Origin: Burkholderiaceae bacterium
Lineage (GTDB): Bacteria > Pseudomonadota > Gammaproteobacteria > Burkholderiales > Burkholderiaceae_C
DNA length: 64,000 bases
Direction: 5' to 3'
NCBI GenBank assembly: GCA_030123545.1
Contig: CP126124.1
Location: forward strand, 3,472,001-3,536,000
The notes under the pieces were generated by a model. That model was not told the origin of the DNA. It saw only the letters and a program-made list of their open reading frames with translations, and ran no database searches. Shown piece after piece: positions 32,801-42,020 of this stretch. The position numbers and the translations under genes are program-made. The stretch's first letter is position 1, and each line of letters begins with the position of its first letter.

Positions 32801-33810
32801 TGCCGGCCGCGACCGCGGCCCAGGATTTGCAGCAGCTGCGGCAGCGCCGCCTCAAGCGACGCGCGCAGCGTATGCGGCGGGTTGATCACGAACACGCCGC
32901 TGGCGGTCAGGCCCGGTCGGCGCGGCGCGGCGGTCGGATCGGCTGCGGCCGCGCGGCGCGCGTCGTCCTGCCCTATCGAAAGCTGCGCGTCGAGCCAAGC
33001 GCGGCCGGCCTGGTTCGCCAGCGTGCGCAGGCGGCGCGGCAGCGCATGCGCCTCGGGCCGCGGAATCACCGGATACCAGACCAGATAGCTGCCGGTGGCG
33101 AAGCGCTTCAGGCCGTCCTGCACGCAGGCGGCCACGCGCGCGTAGTCGCTCTTGATCTCGTAGCTCGGGTCAATCAGCGCCAGCGCGCGCCGCGACGGCG
33201 GCGGCAGCAATGCCTTGAGCGCCTCGAACCCATCCTGGGCGGCGGCCGTCACCGCATGCCCGGCGCCCAGCTGCGCGATGTTCGCGGCGAGCGAGCGAGC
33301 GTCGGTCGGATGAAGTTCGAACAGCCGCAGCCGGTCGCGCACGTCGGCGCGCAGCAGCCGATGGATCACGAACGGCGAGCCGGGGTAGATGCGCAGCCCG
33401 CCATCCGGGTTGAAGCCGGCGACCAGATCCAGGTAGTCCTGCAATATCGGCGTGACGACTCCGCGTGGAGTCGCGCGACGGGTTGGCATGTCGATCGCGC
33501 GACCATTGGCTTTTGCTACATTATTGGAAGCATCAAGGGAAGCCAGGACAACGGCTTCCCCCGTATTCGTTTGAGAATCTGGAGCCGCGGCGTGCAACTG
33601 CGCGAACAGCTTGAGCACGCCGGTCCTGGCCTCGCCGGTGTGCGTCGCGTAGTCGCCGTCGAGCCGGTACAGCCCGGCGCCGGCATGGGTGTCGACCACG
33701 GTCAGCGCGGTGTCCTTGCGCGTCAGATGCCTGAGCACGGCGATCAGCACCATGTGCTTCAGCACATCGGCATGGCTGCCGGCGTGGAACGCGTGACGGT
33801 AGCTGAACAT
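32776..33810 (-). CDS. rlmJ: 23S rRNA A2030 methyltransferase RlmJ with insertion
   Basis: N6-adenine methyltransferase acting on 23S rRNA. Family features are MFSYRHAFHAGSHADVLKH, DTHAGAGLY, GSPFVIHRLLR, the catalytic ALIDPSYE and GLTASGVFVINPP. The protein is 344 residues against about 280 in E. coli. Residues about 75-118 (DSQTNTGEAVVLASLD, NNVAKANGR) have no counterpart and coincide with an AT-rich islet at 33496-33588. A second, smaller extra segment precedes GLTASG. ATG 33810. Confidence 0.94.
   Translation of the reverse strand: MFSYRHAFHAGSHADVLKHMVLIAVLRHLTRKDTALTVVDTHAGAGLYRLDGDYATHTGEARTGVLKLFAQLHAAAPDSQTNTGEAVVLASLDASNNVAKANGRAIDMPTRRATPRGVVTPILQDYLDLVAGFNPDGGLRIYPGSPFVIHRLLRADVRDRLRLFELHPTDARSLAANIAQLGAGHAVTAAAQDGFEALKALLPPPSRRALALIDPSYEIKSDYARVAACVQDGLKRFATGSYLVWYPVIPRPEAHALPRRLRTLANQAGRAWLDAQLSIGQDDARRAAAADPTAAPRRPGLTASGVFVINPPHTLRASLEAALPQLLQILGRGRGRHYTLDAAA
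33496..33588 (-). repeat. AT-rich islet forming an insertion in rlmJ
   Basis: Plus strand contains TTTTGCTACATTATTGGAAG and CATCAAGG, low in GC compared with flanks. It gives extra in-frame residues in a conserved methyltransferase. Confidence 0.55.
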
Positions 33811-33898
33811 CGGGCGATGGTAGCAACCCGACGACCTCGGCCGCGGCATCGCCCGCTCACGCCCAGTACTTGGCGGGCCGCACGCCGTTGATTTTTCG

Positions 33899-33904
33899 TA
33901 TAAT
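33899..33904 (+). promoter_or_regulatory. -10 box upstream of rplM
   Basis: Consensus TATAAT in GTATAATGGC, 195 bases before the rplM start, leaving a long leader. No good -35 at 17 bases; a TTGGCG lies 23 bases upstream. The leader shows no gene. Confidence 0.55.
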
Positions 33905-34098
33905 GGCCGGCTTCGCAGCGAAACCGTGGCTCCGCGGCGAAGTCCGCCGCGCGGCGCCTCGGCCTTGCGATTCGATCCACTCGTTTCGCAGCTGGTTGGC
34001 AAGCCCGCACGGCTCGAGTGACTGCCTAAGAGATTCCCGCCAGAGGAATTCCGACCGCAGAAAAGAGCCCGCCAAACCCTCTTCGCAAGAGAGAACTC

Positions 34099-34545
34099 AT
34101 GTCCCAGACCTTCAGCGCAAAACCCGCTGACGTGGTGCACGAGTGGTTTGTGATTGACGCGACCGACAAGGTCCTCGGACGAGTAGCCAGCGAAGTTGCT
34201 CTCCGTCTGCGCGGCAAGCACAAGGCCATTTACACGCCTCACGTCGACACCGGCGACTTCATCGTCGTCGTCAACGCCTCCAAGCTCCGCGTCACCGGCG
34301 CGAAAGAGCTGGACAAGATGTACTACCGCCACACCGGCTATCCGGGCGGCATCCGGGCCACGAGCTTTCGCGACCTGCAGGCGCGCCATCCGGGGCGTGC
34401 GCTCGAAAAGGCCGTCAAGGGCATGCTGCCCAAGGGCCCGCTCGGCTACGCGATGATCAAGAAGCTCAAGGTCTACGGCGGAGCCGAGCATCCGCACAGC
34501 GCCCAGCAACCGAAGGTGCTGGAAATCGGAGGAGCCGCGTCATGA
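34099..34545 (+). CDS. rplM: ribosomal protein L13
   Basis: Large-subunit protein needed early in 50S assembly. 148 residues with EWFVIDATDKVLGRVASEVA, HVDTGDFIVVVNA, HTGYPGGI and MLPKGPLGYAMIKKLKVY. AAGAGAGAA precedes the ATG. Overlaps rpsI as ATGA; the pair is the conserved rplM-rpsI operon. Confidence 0.98.
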   Translation: MSQTFSAKPADVVHEWFVIDATDKVLGRVASEVALRLRGKHKAIYTPHVDTGDFIVVVNASKLRVTGAKELDKMYYRHTGYPGGIRATSFRDLQARHPGRALEKAVKGMLPKGPLGYAMIKKLKVYGGAEHPHSAQQPKVLEIGGAAS

Positions 34546-34934
34546 TTGGTGAATGGAACAACGGCACCGGCCGGCGCAAATCGAGCGTCGCCCGCGTGTT
34601 TCTGAGAAAAGGCAGTGGCCGCATCACGGTCAATGGCCGCGACATCGCCGAGTTCTTCGGCCGCCAGACCTCGATCATGATCGCGAAGCAGCCGCTGGTG
34701 CTGACCGACCACGTCGAGAGCTTCGACATCCAGATCAACGTGCAGGGTGGCGGCGAATCGGGCCAGGCTGGCGCGGTGCGCCACGGCATCACGCGGGCGC
34801 TGATCGATTACGACGCCACGCTCAAGCCGGCACTGAGCCAGGCCGGCTTCGTCACGCGCGACGCGCGCGAGGTCGAGCGCAAGAAGGTCGGCCTGCATTC
34901 GGCCCGCCGGCGCAAGCAGTTCTCGAAGCGCTGA
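34542..34934 (+). CDS. rpsI: ribosomal protein S9
   Basis: Small-subunit protein whose C-terminal tail reaches the P-site tRNA. 130 residues with GTGRRKSSVARVFLRKGSG, HGITRALIDYD and the basic C-terminus ARRRKQFSKR. Translationally coupled to rplM and followed by a strong terminator. Confidence 0.98.
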   Translation: MIGEWNNGTGRRKSSVARVFLRKGSGRITVNGRDIAEFFGRQTSIMIAKQPLVLTDHVESFDIQINVQGGGESGQAGAVRHGITRALIDYDATLKPALSQAGFVTRDAREVERKKVGLHSARRRKQFSKR

Positions 34935-34974
34935 TCGTCGCCGCTGCGGACCGGCATGGCCGCGTCGCGAAAGC

Positions 34975-34999
34975 AAAAACCGCCGCCCGGCGGTTTTTT
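34975..34999 (+). terminator. intrinsic terminator of rplM-rpsI
   Basis: AAAAACCGCCG-CCCGGCGGTTTTTT, a strong GC stem flanked by A and T runs, so it may also work on the other strand. Confidence 0.9.
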
Positions 35000-35065
35000 G
35001 TCGTCTGCGGTAGCATTCGCTCATGGCCCGGCCGCAGCCTTGCGGCCACCCAGGAGAACCATTCG

Positions 35066-35434
35066 ATGAGCGCTGTTGCAGAAATCCCCGCCGCTACGGC
35101 GATGCCCGACCCGATCGTCTTCACCGACAGCGCGGCCGCCAAGGTGGCCGAACTGATCGCCGAGGAAGGCAACCCGGATCTCAAGCTGCGCGTGTTCGTG
35201 CAGGGCGGCGGCTGCTCCGGGTTCCAGTACGGATTCACATTCGAAGAGGTCGCGAACGACGACGACACGACGATGGTGAAGAACGGCGTGTCGCTGCTGA
35301 TCGACGCGATGAGCTACCAGTACCTGCTCGGCGCCGAGATTGATTACAAGGAAGATCTGCAGGGCGCGCAGTTCGTGATCAAGAACCCGAACGCGCAGTC
35401 CACCTGCGGTTGCGGGTCGAGCTTCTCGGCCTGA
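35066..35434 (+). CDS. erpA: iron-sulfur cluster insertion protein ErpA
   Basis: A-type Fe-S carrier that delivers clusters to target enzymes. 122 residues with VFVQGGGCSGFQYGF and the C-terminal CGCGSSFS pair, giving the three conserved cysteines. AGGAG precedes ATG 35066. Follows rpsI behind the terminator and has its own leader. Confidence 0.97.
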   Translation: MSAVAEIPAATAMPDPIVFTDSAAAKVAELIAEEGNPDLKLRVFVQGGGCSGFQYGFTFEEVANDDDTTMVKNGVSLLIDAMSYQYLLGAEIDYKEDLQGAQFVIKNPNAQSTCGCGSSFSA

Positions 35435-35476
35435 TCCGCGAGAAGGGCGTCCACAGGCCGCAAGCACATGGAAGGT

Positions 35477-35501
35477 CGCCAACCGGCGGCTTTCTTTTTT
35501 T
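35477..35501 (+). terminator. probable terminator of erpA
   Basis: Short CGCC-AACC-GGCG stem followed by TTTCTTTTTTT. Confidence 0.55.
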
Positions 35502-35553
35502 GTGCCGCGGCCCGTCGTCCGGCCGCCCGGCGATCCCGCGATCCACGCGCCGC

Positions 35554-36987
35554 ATGACCCAGCCCACCGACGACAAGGCCGGCAGTTCGCTGCTGTGGCT
35601 GGTCGGCGTGGGCTTCTTCATGCAGACGCTGGACACGACCATCGTCAACACCGCGCTGCCGGCGATGGCGAAGAGCCTGGGCGAGAGCCCGCTCCGCATG
35701 CAGTCGGTGGTGGTCGCCTATTCGCTGACGATGGCGATGCTGATCCCCGCGTCGGGCTGGGTGGCGGACCGCCTCGGCACGCGCCGCGTGTATCTGGCCG
35801 CGATCGTGCTGTTCGCGATCGGCTCGGCGCTGTGCGCGCTGTCGCAGACATTGCCGCAACTGGTCGCATCGCGCGTGGTCCAGGGCTGCGGCGGCGCGCT
35901 GCTGCTGCCGGTCGGACGCCTTGCGGTGATGCGCGGCGTGCCGCGCGAGCAGTTCCTGGCGGCGATGAGCTTCGTCGCGATTCCGGGCATGGTCGGGCCG
36001 CTGGTCGGCCCGACGCTCGGCGGCTGGCTGGTGGTGGTGGCGTCCTGGCACTGGATCTTCCTGATCAACCTGCCGGTGGCGGTCGCCGGCTACTTTGCGA
36101 CGGTCCGGCACATGCCGGTCGGGCGCGACCACCCATCCGGACCGTTCGACGTCGGCGGCTACCTGATGCTCGCGTTCGGCATGGTCGCGATCTCGATGTC
36201 GCTCGACGGCCTGTCCGACCTCGGCCTGCGCCAGGCGACCGTGCTGGTGCTGATGATCTTCGGGCTGGCAAGCCTCGCCGCGTACTGGCTGCACGCCGCG
36301 CGCCGGCCCGACCCGCTGTTCTCGCCGACGCTGTTTCGCGTGCCGACGCTCTCGATCGGGCTGATCGGCAATCTGTTCGCGCGTCTCGGCAGCAGCTGCA
36401 TGCCGTTCCTGATCCCGCTGCTGCTGCAAGTCTGCTTGGGCTATACGCCGCTCGAGGCCGGTCTGATGATGGTGCCGGTGGCTGCGGCCGGCATGGCGTC
36501 CAAGCAACTCGCGACGACGCTGGTGCGCTGGATCGGCTACCGCAACGTGCTGGTCATCAACACCGCGCTGGTCGGCATCGCGATGGCGAGCTTCGCGGTC
36601 ACGTCGCCCGACGTGCCGCTGTGGCTGCGCGTCGTTCAGCTGGCGCTGTTCGGCGCGGTCAACTCGCTGCAGTTCACCGTCATGAACACGGTGACGCTGA
36701 AGGACCTGAGCTTCGCGCAGGCGTCCAGCGGCAACAGCCTGCTGTCGATGGTGCAGATGCTGGCGATGGGCATGGGCGTGGCGGCAGCCAGCGCGGTGCT
36801 CGCCGCCTACTACGGCTACTTCGAAGCATCGGGGGCCGAGCGCACGCTCGATGCGTTCCACGCGACCTTTGCGACCATGGGCCTGATCACGATCGCGTCG
36901 GCCTGGATCTTCTGGCAGCTCGAGTCCGGCATCGAGCGCAGCAGCGGGCCGCACCGGCCGGTGGAGGCCGGCGGCTCCGCGCCCTGA
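35554..36987 (+). CDS. MFS drug-proton antiporter, DHA2 type
   Basis: A 477-residue inner-membrane transporter with about 13-14 helices. DHA2 motifs seen: LDTTIVNTALPAMA in helix 1, GWVADRLGTRRVYLAA (motif A), SRVVQGCGGALLLPVGRL and VGPTLGGWLVV (motif C region). Closest recognisable relatives are MdtD/EmrB-type multidrug exporters; substrate unknown. ATG 35554 (MTQPTDDKAGS). Confidence 0.9.
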   Translation: MTQPTDDKAGSSLLWLVGVGFFMQTLDTTIVNTALPAMAKSLGESPLRMQSVVVAYSLTMAMLIPASGWVADRLGTRRVYLAAIVLFAIGSALCALSQTLPQLVASRVVQGCGGALLLPVGRLAVMRGVPREQFLAAMSFVAIPGMVGPLVGPTLGGWLVVVASWHWIFLINLPVAVAGYFATVRHMPVGRDHPSGPFDVGGYLMLAFGMVAISMSLDGLSDLGLRQATVLVLMIFGLASLAAYWLHAARRPDPLFSPTLFRVPTLSIGLIGNLFARLGSSCMPFLIPLLLQVCLGYTPLEAGLMMVPVAAAGMASKQLATTLVRWIGYRNVLVINTALVGIAMASFAVTSPDVPLWLRVVQLALFGAVNSLQFTVMNTVTLKDLSFAQASSGNSLLSMVQMLAMGMGVAAASAVLAAYYGYFEASGAERTLDAFHATFATMGLITIASAWIFWQLESGIERSSGPHRPVEAGGSAP

Positions 36988-37016
36988 TGCGGCCGGACAA
37001 ACGCCTCGGGCGAGAT

Positions 37017-38162
37017 TCAGGCCGGATGGATCGCGCCGAGCACGCGCGGGCCGCGCGCGCCGGTCACGCCCGGCAGGTTGCCAGGCTCGCGCCGCAGGGT
37101 CTTGCGCGCCAGCCACGCGAAGGCGGCGGCCTCGACCTGCAGCGGCGGCAGGCCGTGCGCCTCGGACGAGGTGACCGCTACCAGCGGCAAACCTGCCTGC
37201 AGGCGCTGCATCAAATGAGTGTTGAGTGCGCCGCCGCCGCAGACGATCAGCGTGCAGCTATCCGCGCCTTGCAGCGACAGCGCGTCGGCGGCGCAGCGCG
37301 CGGTGAATTCGGCGAGCGTCGCCTGCACGTCGGCCGCGGGCAACGCTGCAAAGCCTTGCAGCCGCGCTTGCAGCCATTCCATGTTGAACAGGTCGCGCCC
37401 GGTGCTCTTCGGCGGCGGCGCGGCGAGGAACGGCTCGGCCAGCAACGCACCCAGCAGCGCCGGATCGACGCGGCCGCTCGCGGCCCAGGCGCCGCCCGCG
37501 TCGAACGCATGACCGGTGTGGCGCTGGCACCAGCCGTCGATCAGCGCATTGCCGGGACCGCAGTCGAAGCCGCGCACGCCGCCATCGGCGAAAAGCAGGC
37601 TCAGGTTCGCGATGCCGCCGAGGTTCAGCACCGCAACGTCCCGGCCCGGTTCGCCGAACACCTCGCGGTGGAACGCCGGCACCAGCGGCGCGCCTTCGCC
37701 GCCGGCCGCGACGTCGCGGCTGCGGAAGTCGGCGACCACGGTGATGCCGGTCAATTCGGCCAGCAGCGCGGGGTTGTTGAGCTGCAGCGTGTAGCCGGGC
37801 AGCGGGCTGGCGTCGGGCCGTGGTGCATCGAACGGGCGCGGGTGATGCCGCACGGTCTGGCCATGCGCGCCGATCGCGGCAACCTGGTTCGCGGCGATGC
37901 CGGCCGCGGCCAGCAGTTCGGCCACGACGTCTGCGTACCGCTGCGCCAGCGCATTTGCCGCCTGCGCCGCGCGGTGCAATTCGTCATCGCCCCGCGTGTT
38001 GAGTGCGAGCAGTTCCGCTCTTAATTCAGGAGCAAACAATGCAGACCGATGAACGGCTACCTGCGGTTTTTGCTTTGATAAATCGACCAGCACGCCGTCC
38101 ACGCCGTCGAGCGAGGTGCCCGACATCAGGCCGATGAAGAAGCGGTCCGGCGCGTCATCCAT
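37017..38162 (-). CDS. anmK: anhydro-N-acetylmuramic acid kinase
   Basis: Phosphorylates and opens 1,6-anhydroMurNAc in cell-wall recycling. 381 residues: GLMSGTSLDGVDGVLVD, IGAHGQTVRHHP, LNLGGIANLSLL, DCGPGNALIDGW and CGGGALNTHLM. Residues about 26-50 (SKQKPQVAVHRSALFAPEL) are encoded by an AT-rich islet. It follows the M23 peptidase gene on the same strand by 29 bases; both act on peptidoglycan. Confidence 0.96.
   Translation of the reverse strand: MDDAPDRFFIGLMSGTSLDGVDGVLVDLSKQKPQVAVHRSALFAPELRAELLALNTRGDDELHRAAQAANALAQRYADVVAELLAAAGIAANQVAAIGAHGQTVRHHPRPFDAPRPDASPLPGYTLQLNNPALLAELTGITVVADFRSRDVAAGGEGAPLVPAFHREVFGEPGRDVAVLNLGGIANLSLLFADGGVRGFDCGPGNALIDGWCQRHTGHAFDAGGAWAASGRVDPALLGALLAEPFLAAPPPKSTGRDLFNMEWLQARLQGFAALPAADVQATLAEFTARCAADALSLQGADSCTLIVCGGGALNTHLMQRLQAGLPLVAVTSSEAHGLPPLQVEAAAFAWLARKTLRREPGNLPGVTGARGPRVLGAIHPA
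38018..38086 (-). repeat. AT-rich islet inside anmK
   Basis: Plus strand holds TTAATTCAGGAGCAAACAAT and GGTTTTTGCTTTGATAAATC. Same GC drop and TTTGATA element as the other copies, in frame. Confidence 0.5.
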
Positions 38163-38191
38163 GCCGACCCGACTTTCCGGCCTGCGCTGCG

Positions 38192-39577
38192 CTACTGACT
38201 GCTGGCGGTCTTGATCAGCGCCGCGTCGGCGAGCTGCATGCGCATCGACGCAGCGCGCTGCTCGAACGCCGGGCGCTCCGCCGCCGCGAGCGGCGCGGTG
38301 TCGCTCTGCTGCGCGAGCAGCACCGGGTTGCGGTAGACGCCGTTCACCCGGTACTCGAAATGCAGGTGCGGGCCGGTAGCCCAGCCGGTCTGGCCGATGC
38401 GGCCGATATCCTCGCCCTGCGTCACGCTCTCGCCCTGGTGCACCAGGATCCGGCTCAGGTGCGCGTACACCGTGACGTGGCTGCCGTCCGGCCCGGGGCG
38501 ATGCCGGATGAAGATCACGTTGCCGTAGCCGGTCTGTTGCCCGGCGAACTGGACGACGCCATCGGCGACGGTGCGCACCGGCGTGCCGATCGGGCCGGCG
38601 AAGTCGATGCCTTCGTGCATCTTCCATTTGCGCAGGATCGGATCGAAGCGCATCTGGAAGCCGCTGGTGATGTGCGAGAACTTGACCGGCGATTTCAGGA
38701 ATGCATGGTGCAGGCTGCGGCCGTCCAGCGTGTAGTAGCTGCCGCGCCGCGCCGCGCCGGTCGCGGTCGGATCCTGGAACCACACCGCGCTGTACGTCTT
38801 GCCACGATTGACGAACTCGGCGCTCAGCACGCGGCCGGTCACGTTGCCGCCGGAAATCGGCTCGCCGTCGGCCTGCAGCGTCTCGTACACCACAGAGAAC
38901 CGGTCACCCTTCTTCAATCCGTTCTGGAAATCGATGTCGCTGCCGAAGATATCGACGATCTGCGACAGCACCCCGTCCGGAATCTTCGCTTCGTCGGCAG
39001 CCGCGACCAGCGTGGTATCGATCGTCGCGCTGCCGAGCTGCGACACGGCCATCAGCGGTGCGACCTCGACGCGGGAGGTGAAGCCTTGCGGCGTGCGCTC
39101 GACCACCAGCCGGTGGAAGTTGCCGCTGGCGTCGGTGATCCAGCGCGCGGTGAGGCGGATCAGGTGCTGGTCGTCGCCGGCCTGCGCGGTGACCGAGCGG
39201 CCGGCGCCACCGAGCAGGCTCTTGCGCGTCTGCGCGTCGCTGCGGATGAATGCGGCCGCTTCGGCGTCGTCGACGCCGAGCCGGCGCAGCAGCGTCGCGG
39301 CGCTGTCGCCGGCGTGCGTGGTGTCGGAGCGGTACAGCGTGAAATGGTGCGCGTCCAGTTGCTCGGCCTGTTCGGCAGCCGGCGCCGCCGACGGCTGCAC
39401 CGCTTCGAGGATCTGGCGCACCGGAAGGTCCGACGGATCGGGCCCGAGCGACGCGACCGCGTACGCGCCGCCGCCGACACCGAAGAGGATCGCGGCGACC
39501 ACCGCACTGAAACGTCTGGGATGTCCGTGGACCAGGCCCGCAAAAGCCTGCCCTGCGGCGAGTAGACCGTTCTTCAA
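38192..39577 (-). CDS. M23 family peptidoglycan endopeptidase
   Basis: Membrane-anchored LytM-type metallopeptidase (MepM-like) that cuts peptidoglycan cross-links. An N-terminal membrane helix (FSAVVAAILFGVGGGAYAVA) is followed by an OapA/LysM-like region and the M23 domain with HEGIDFAGPIGTPV and the zinc ligands in GPHLHFEYRVNG. From TTG 39577 it has 462 residues, agreeing with relatives as I recall them. The frame also allows GTG 39673 (32 residues longer), so the start is uncertain. Divergent from tyrS. Confidence 0.88.
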   Translation of the reverse strand: MKNGLLAAGQAFAGLVHGHPRRFSAVVAAILFGVGGGAYAVASLGPDPSDLPVRQILEAVQPSAAPAAEQAEQLDAHHFTLYRSDTTHAGDSAATLLRRLGVDDAEAAAFIRSDAQTRKSLLGGAGRSVTAQAGDDQHLIRLTARWITDASGNFHRLVVERTPQGFTSRVEVAPLMAVSQLGSATIDTTLVAAADEAKIPDGVLSQIVDIFGSDIDFQNGLKKGDRFSVVYETLQADGEPISGGNVTGRVLSAEFVNRGKTYSAVWFQDPTATGAARRGSYYTLDGRSLHHAFLKSPVKFSHITSGFQMRFDPILRKWKMHEGIDFAGPIGTPVRTVADGVVQFAGQQTGYGNVIFIRHRPGPDGSHVTVYAHLSRILVHQGESVTQGEDIGRIGQTGWATGPHLHFEYRVNGVYRNPVLLAQQSDTAPLAAAERPAFEQRAASMRMQLADAALIKTASSQ

Positions 39578-39674
39578 CTTAGGATTCCCAACGATGAATG
39601 AACCTGACCGGCCGCCGGCGCCACGGCAAGCAAGTTGCGGCGGCGCGTCGGATTGTGAGATCAGGGGCGCCACT

Positions 39675-39680
39675 TAAAAT
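39675..39680 (+). promoter_or_regulatory. candidate -10 box of tyrS
   Basis: TAAAAT in CTTAAAATCGGG, 63 bases before the tyrS start; the same form as the box before tRNA-Thr. Confidence 0.4.
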
Positions 39681-39742
39681 CGGGCGCAAGAGACAGCCCG
39701 CGAGTATACCGGCGGTAACCCCTCCCGGTCAAAGAAATCGTT

Positions 39743-40993
39743 ATGAATTCAAATCAAAGTACTACTTTCCCGGTCGATCAGCGAGTACGCGACGCGCTCG
39801 CGGTCACGCTGCGCGGCTGCGAAGAGCTGATCCCGGAAGCCGACTGGGTCGCGAAGCTGGCGCGCTCGCAGGCGACCGGGGTGCCGCTGCGCATCAAACT
39901 CGGGCTCGACCCGACCGCGCCCGACATCCATATCGGCCACACCGTGGTGCTGAACAAGATGCGCCAGCTGCAGGACCTCGGCCACACGGTGATCTTCCTG
40001 ATCGGCGACTTCACGACGATGATCGGCGACCCGTCCGGGCGCAACAGCACGCGCCCGCCACTGACGAGAGAGCAGATCGAGGCGAACGCGCAGACCTACT
40101 ACCGGCAAGCGAGCCTGGTGCTCGACCCGGCGAAGACCGAAATTCGTTACAACAGCGAATGGAGCGACCCGCTGGGCGCGCGCGGCATGATCGAATTGGC
40201 GGCGAAGTACACCGTTGCGCGCATGATGGAACGCGATGACTTCAACAAGCGCTTCAAAGAGGGCCGTTCGATCAGCGTCCATGAGTTCCTCTACCCGCTG
40301 ATGCAGGGCTACGACAGCGTCGCGCTGAAATCCGACCTGGAGCTCGGCGGCACCGACCAGAAGTTCAACCTGCTGGTCGGGCGCCATCTGCAGCAGGAAT
40401 ACGGCCAGGAGCCGCAGTGCATCCTGACGATGCCGCTGCTGGAAGGTCTGGACGGCGTCGAGAAGATGTCCAAGTCGAAGAACAACTACATCGGCATCTC
40501 GGAGGACGCGAACACCATGTTCGCGAAGGTGCTGAGCATCTCCGACGCGCTGATGTGGCGCTGGTACACGCTGCTCAGTTTCAGGAGCGAGGCCGAGATC
40601 GAAGTGCTGCGCGGCGAGGTCGATGCCGGCCGCAACCCGAAGGACGTCAAGGTGCTGCTGGCGCGCGAGATCACCACGCGCTTTCACGGGGCCAGGGCGG
40701 CGGACGCGGCCGAGCAGGACTTCGCGCTGCGCGCGCGTGGCGGCGTGCCCGACGAGATCCCGGCGCTGACGTTCGCGCTCGGCCCTGGCGGCGGCGCCCT
40801 GGGCATCGCGACGCTGTTGAAGATGGCCGGACTGGCGGCATCCAGCGGCGAAGGCAACCGGCTGATCGACGGCGGCGGCGTGCGTGTCGACTCCGCCGTC
40901 GTCAGCGACAAGGCACTGAAGCTCGGCGCCGGCACCTACGTGCTGCAGGTCGGCAAGCGCAAGTTCGCGCGCGTGACGCTGATATCGCCTTAG
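39743..40993 (+). CDS. tyrS: tyrosyl-tRNA synthetase
   Basis: Charges tRNA-Tyr. 416 residues of the TyrZ-like group: LGLDPTAPDIHIGHTVVL with the HIGH motif, KMSKS in GVEKMSKSKNNYIG, and a C-terminal S4 domain (GGGVRVDSAVVSDKALKL). The first codons are AT-rich. No operon partner on this strand. Confidence 0.98.
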   Translation: MNSNQSTTFPVDQRVRDALAVTLRGCEELIPEADWVAKLARSQATGVPLRIKLGLDPTAPDIHIGHTVVLNKMRQLQDLGHTVIFLIGDFTTMIGDPSGRNSTRPPLTREQIEANAQTYYRQASLVLDPAKTEIRYNSEWSDPLGARGMIELAAKYTVARMMERDDFNKRFKEGRSISVHEFLYPLMQGYDSVALKSDLELGGTDQKFNLLVGRHLQQEYGQEPQCILTMPLLEGLDGVEKMSKSKNNYIGISEDANTMFAKVLSISDALMWRWYTLLSFRSEAEIEVLRGEVDAGRNPKDVKVLLAREITTRFHGARAADAAEQDFALRARGGVPDEIPALTFALGPGGGALGIATLLKMAGLAASSGEGNRLIDGGGVRVDSAVVSDKALKLGAGTYVLQVGKRKFARVTLISP

Positions 40994-41088
40994 TTTCCGC
41001 GGTCGATTGCCCGCGCGGCGATGTGTGCCGCCTCCCGGTTTCCAGATCGCCGGCTCGACCCATCAAACGTTGCTCGAACCAGGTGATG

Positions 41089-41856
41089 TCACGCGCTCAT
41101 GCCGCCGTCGACCATCAGCAGGCTGCCGGTGACGAAGCTGCTCTGCTCCGAGGCCAGATACAGCACGGACTGCGCCACTTCCTCGGGCCGCCCGTGCCGC
41201 TGTAGCGGGATGATCTGGTCAAAGAAGGCACCCGCATCACGCTGCAGCACCTGGCTCAGGCTGGTTTCGACCCGGCGCTGGAACTCGTTCGCGATCGGCC
41301 CCGGATGGATCGTGTTGACCCGGATGTTGCGGGCGGCAGCTTCCTTGGCCACCGAGCGCATCAGCCCCACCTGGGCGTGCTTGGCCGTGATGTAGGCATA
41401 GGCGCCGGGGTCGCCTCGCACGCCGACGATGCTCGACGTGATGATCACGCTGCCGCCATCGCGCATTGCCGAAATGCCGTACTTGCAGCATAGAAACGCG
41501 CCTTTGACGTGGACAGCAATGACCCGGTCGAACTCGTCTTCCGGAAACTCGGCGAGCGGGCAGATCACACCCATGTTGCCGGCATTGCTGAAGATCACGT
41601 CGATGCCGCCAAAGCGTTCGGCCGCGCGCTCGAACAGGCGCTTCACTTGCGCGCTGTCCGACACATCGGTCACCTCGAACGCGACGCGCTCGTCACCCAG
41701 TTCGGCCACGGCGCGCGCCAGTGACGCCGCATCGAGATCGGCGAGCACGACCCGCGCACCGTGCGCCACGAACAGGCGCGCCGTGGCAAGCCCGATGCTG
41801 CCGGCGCCACCGGTGATCACGCAGACCTTGCCTGCAAGCAAATGCTGTTCGTTCAT
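41089..41856 (-). CDS. short-chain dehydrogenase/reductase
   Basis: A 255-residue classical SDR: cofactor loop TGGAGSIGLATA, NAGNMG, the catalytic serine in ITSSIVG, and Y-x-x-x-K in AYITAKHAQ. The Asp after beta-2 (VVLADLDAAS) suggests NAD preference. Substrate unknown. ATG 41856 (MNEQHLLAGKV). Isolated gene with gaps on both sides. Confidence 0.88.
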   Translation of the reverse strand: MNEQHLLAGKVCVITGGAGSIGLATARLFVAHGARVVLADLDAASLARAVAELGDERVAFEVTDVSDSAQVKRLFERAAERFGGIDVIFSNAGNMGVICPLAEFPEDEFDRVIAVHVKGAFLCCKYGISAMRDGGSVIITSSIVGVRGDPGAYAYITAKHAQVGLMRSVAKEAAARNIRVNTIHPGPIANEFQRRVETSLSQVLQRDAGAFFDQIIPLQRHGRPEEVAQSVLYLASEQSSFVTGSLLMVDGGMSA

Positions 41857-42020
41857 CGCCCGATCCACACGGCCGCCCATGCCGCCTCGGGGCGCGTCAT
41901 CATCAGCCGCTCCACCAGCAGCAGATCGCCGCCGCGCCACATCGCACTATAGACATATCGACACGACAGGCGCGCGGCACGGGAAGCGCCGGGATGACGC
42001 TCGACCGGGCGCACGGCCGA

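Noticed and set aside
32776..34509. Long minus-strand frame joining rlmJ to a region opposite rplM
   Set aside because: RlmJ starts at MFSYRHAFHAG; the upstream part is antisense to rplM and its leader.
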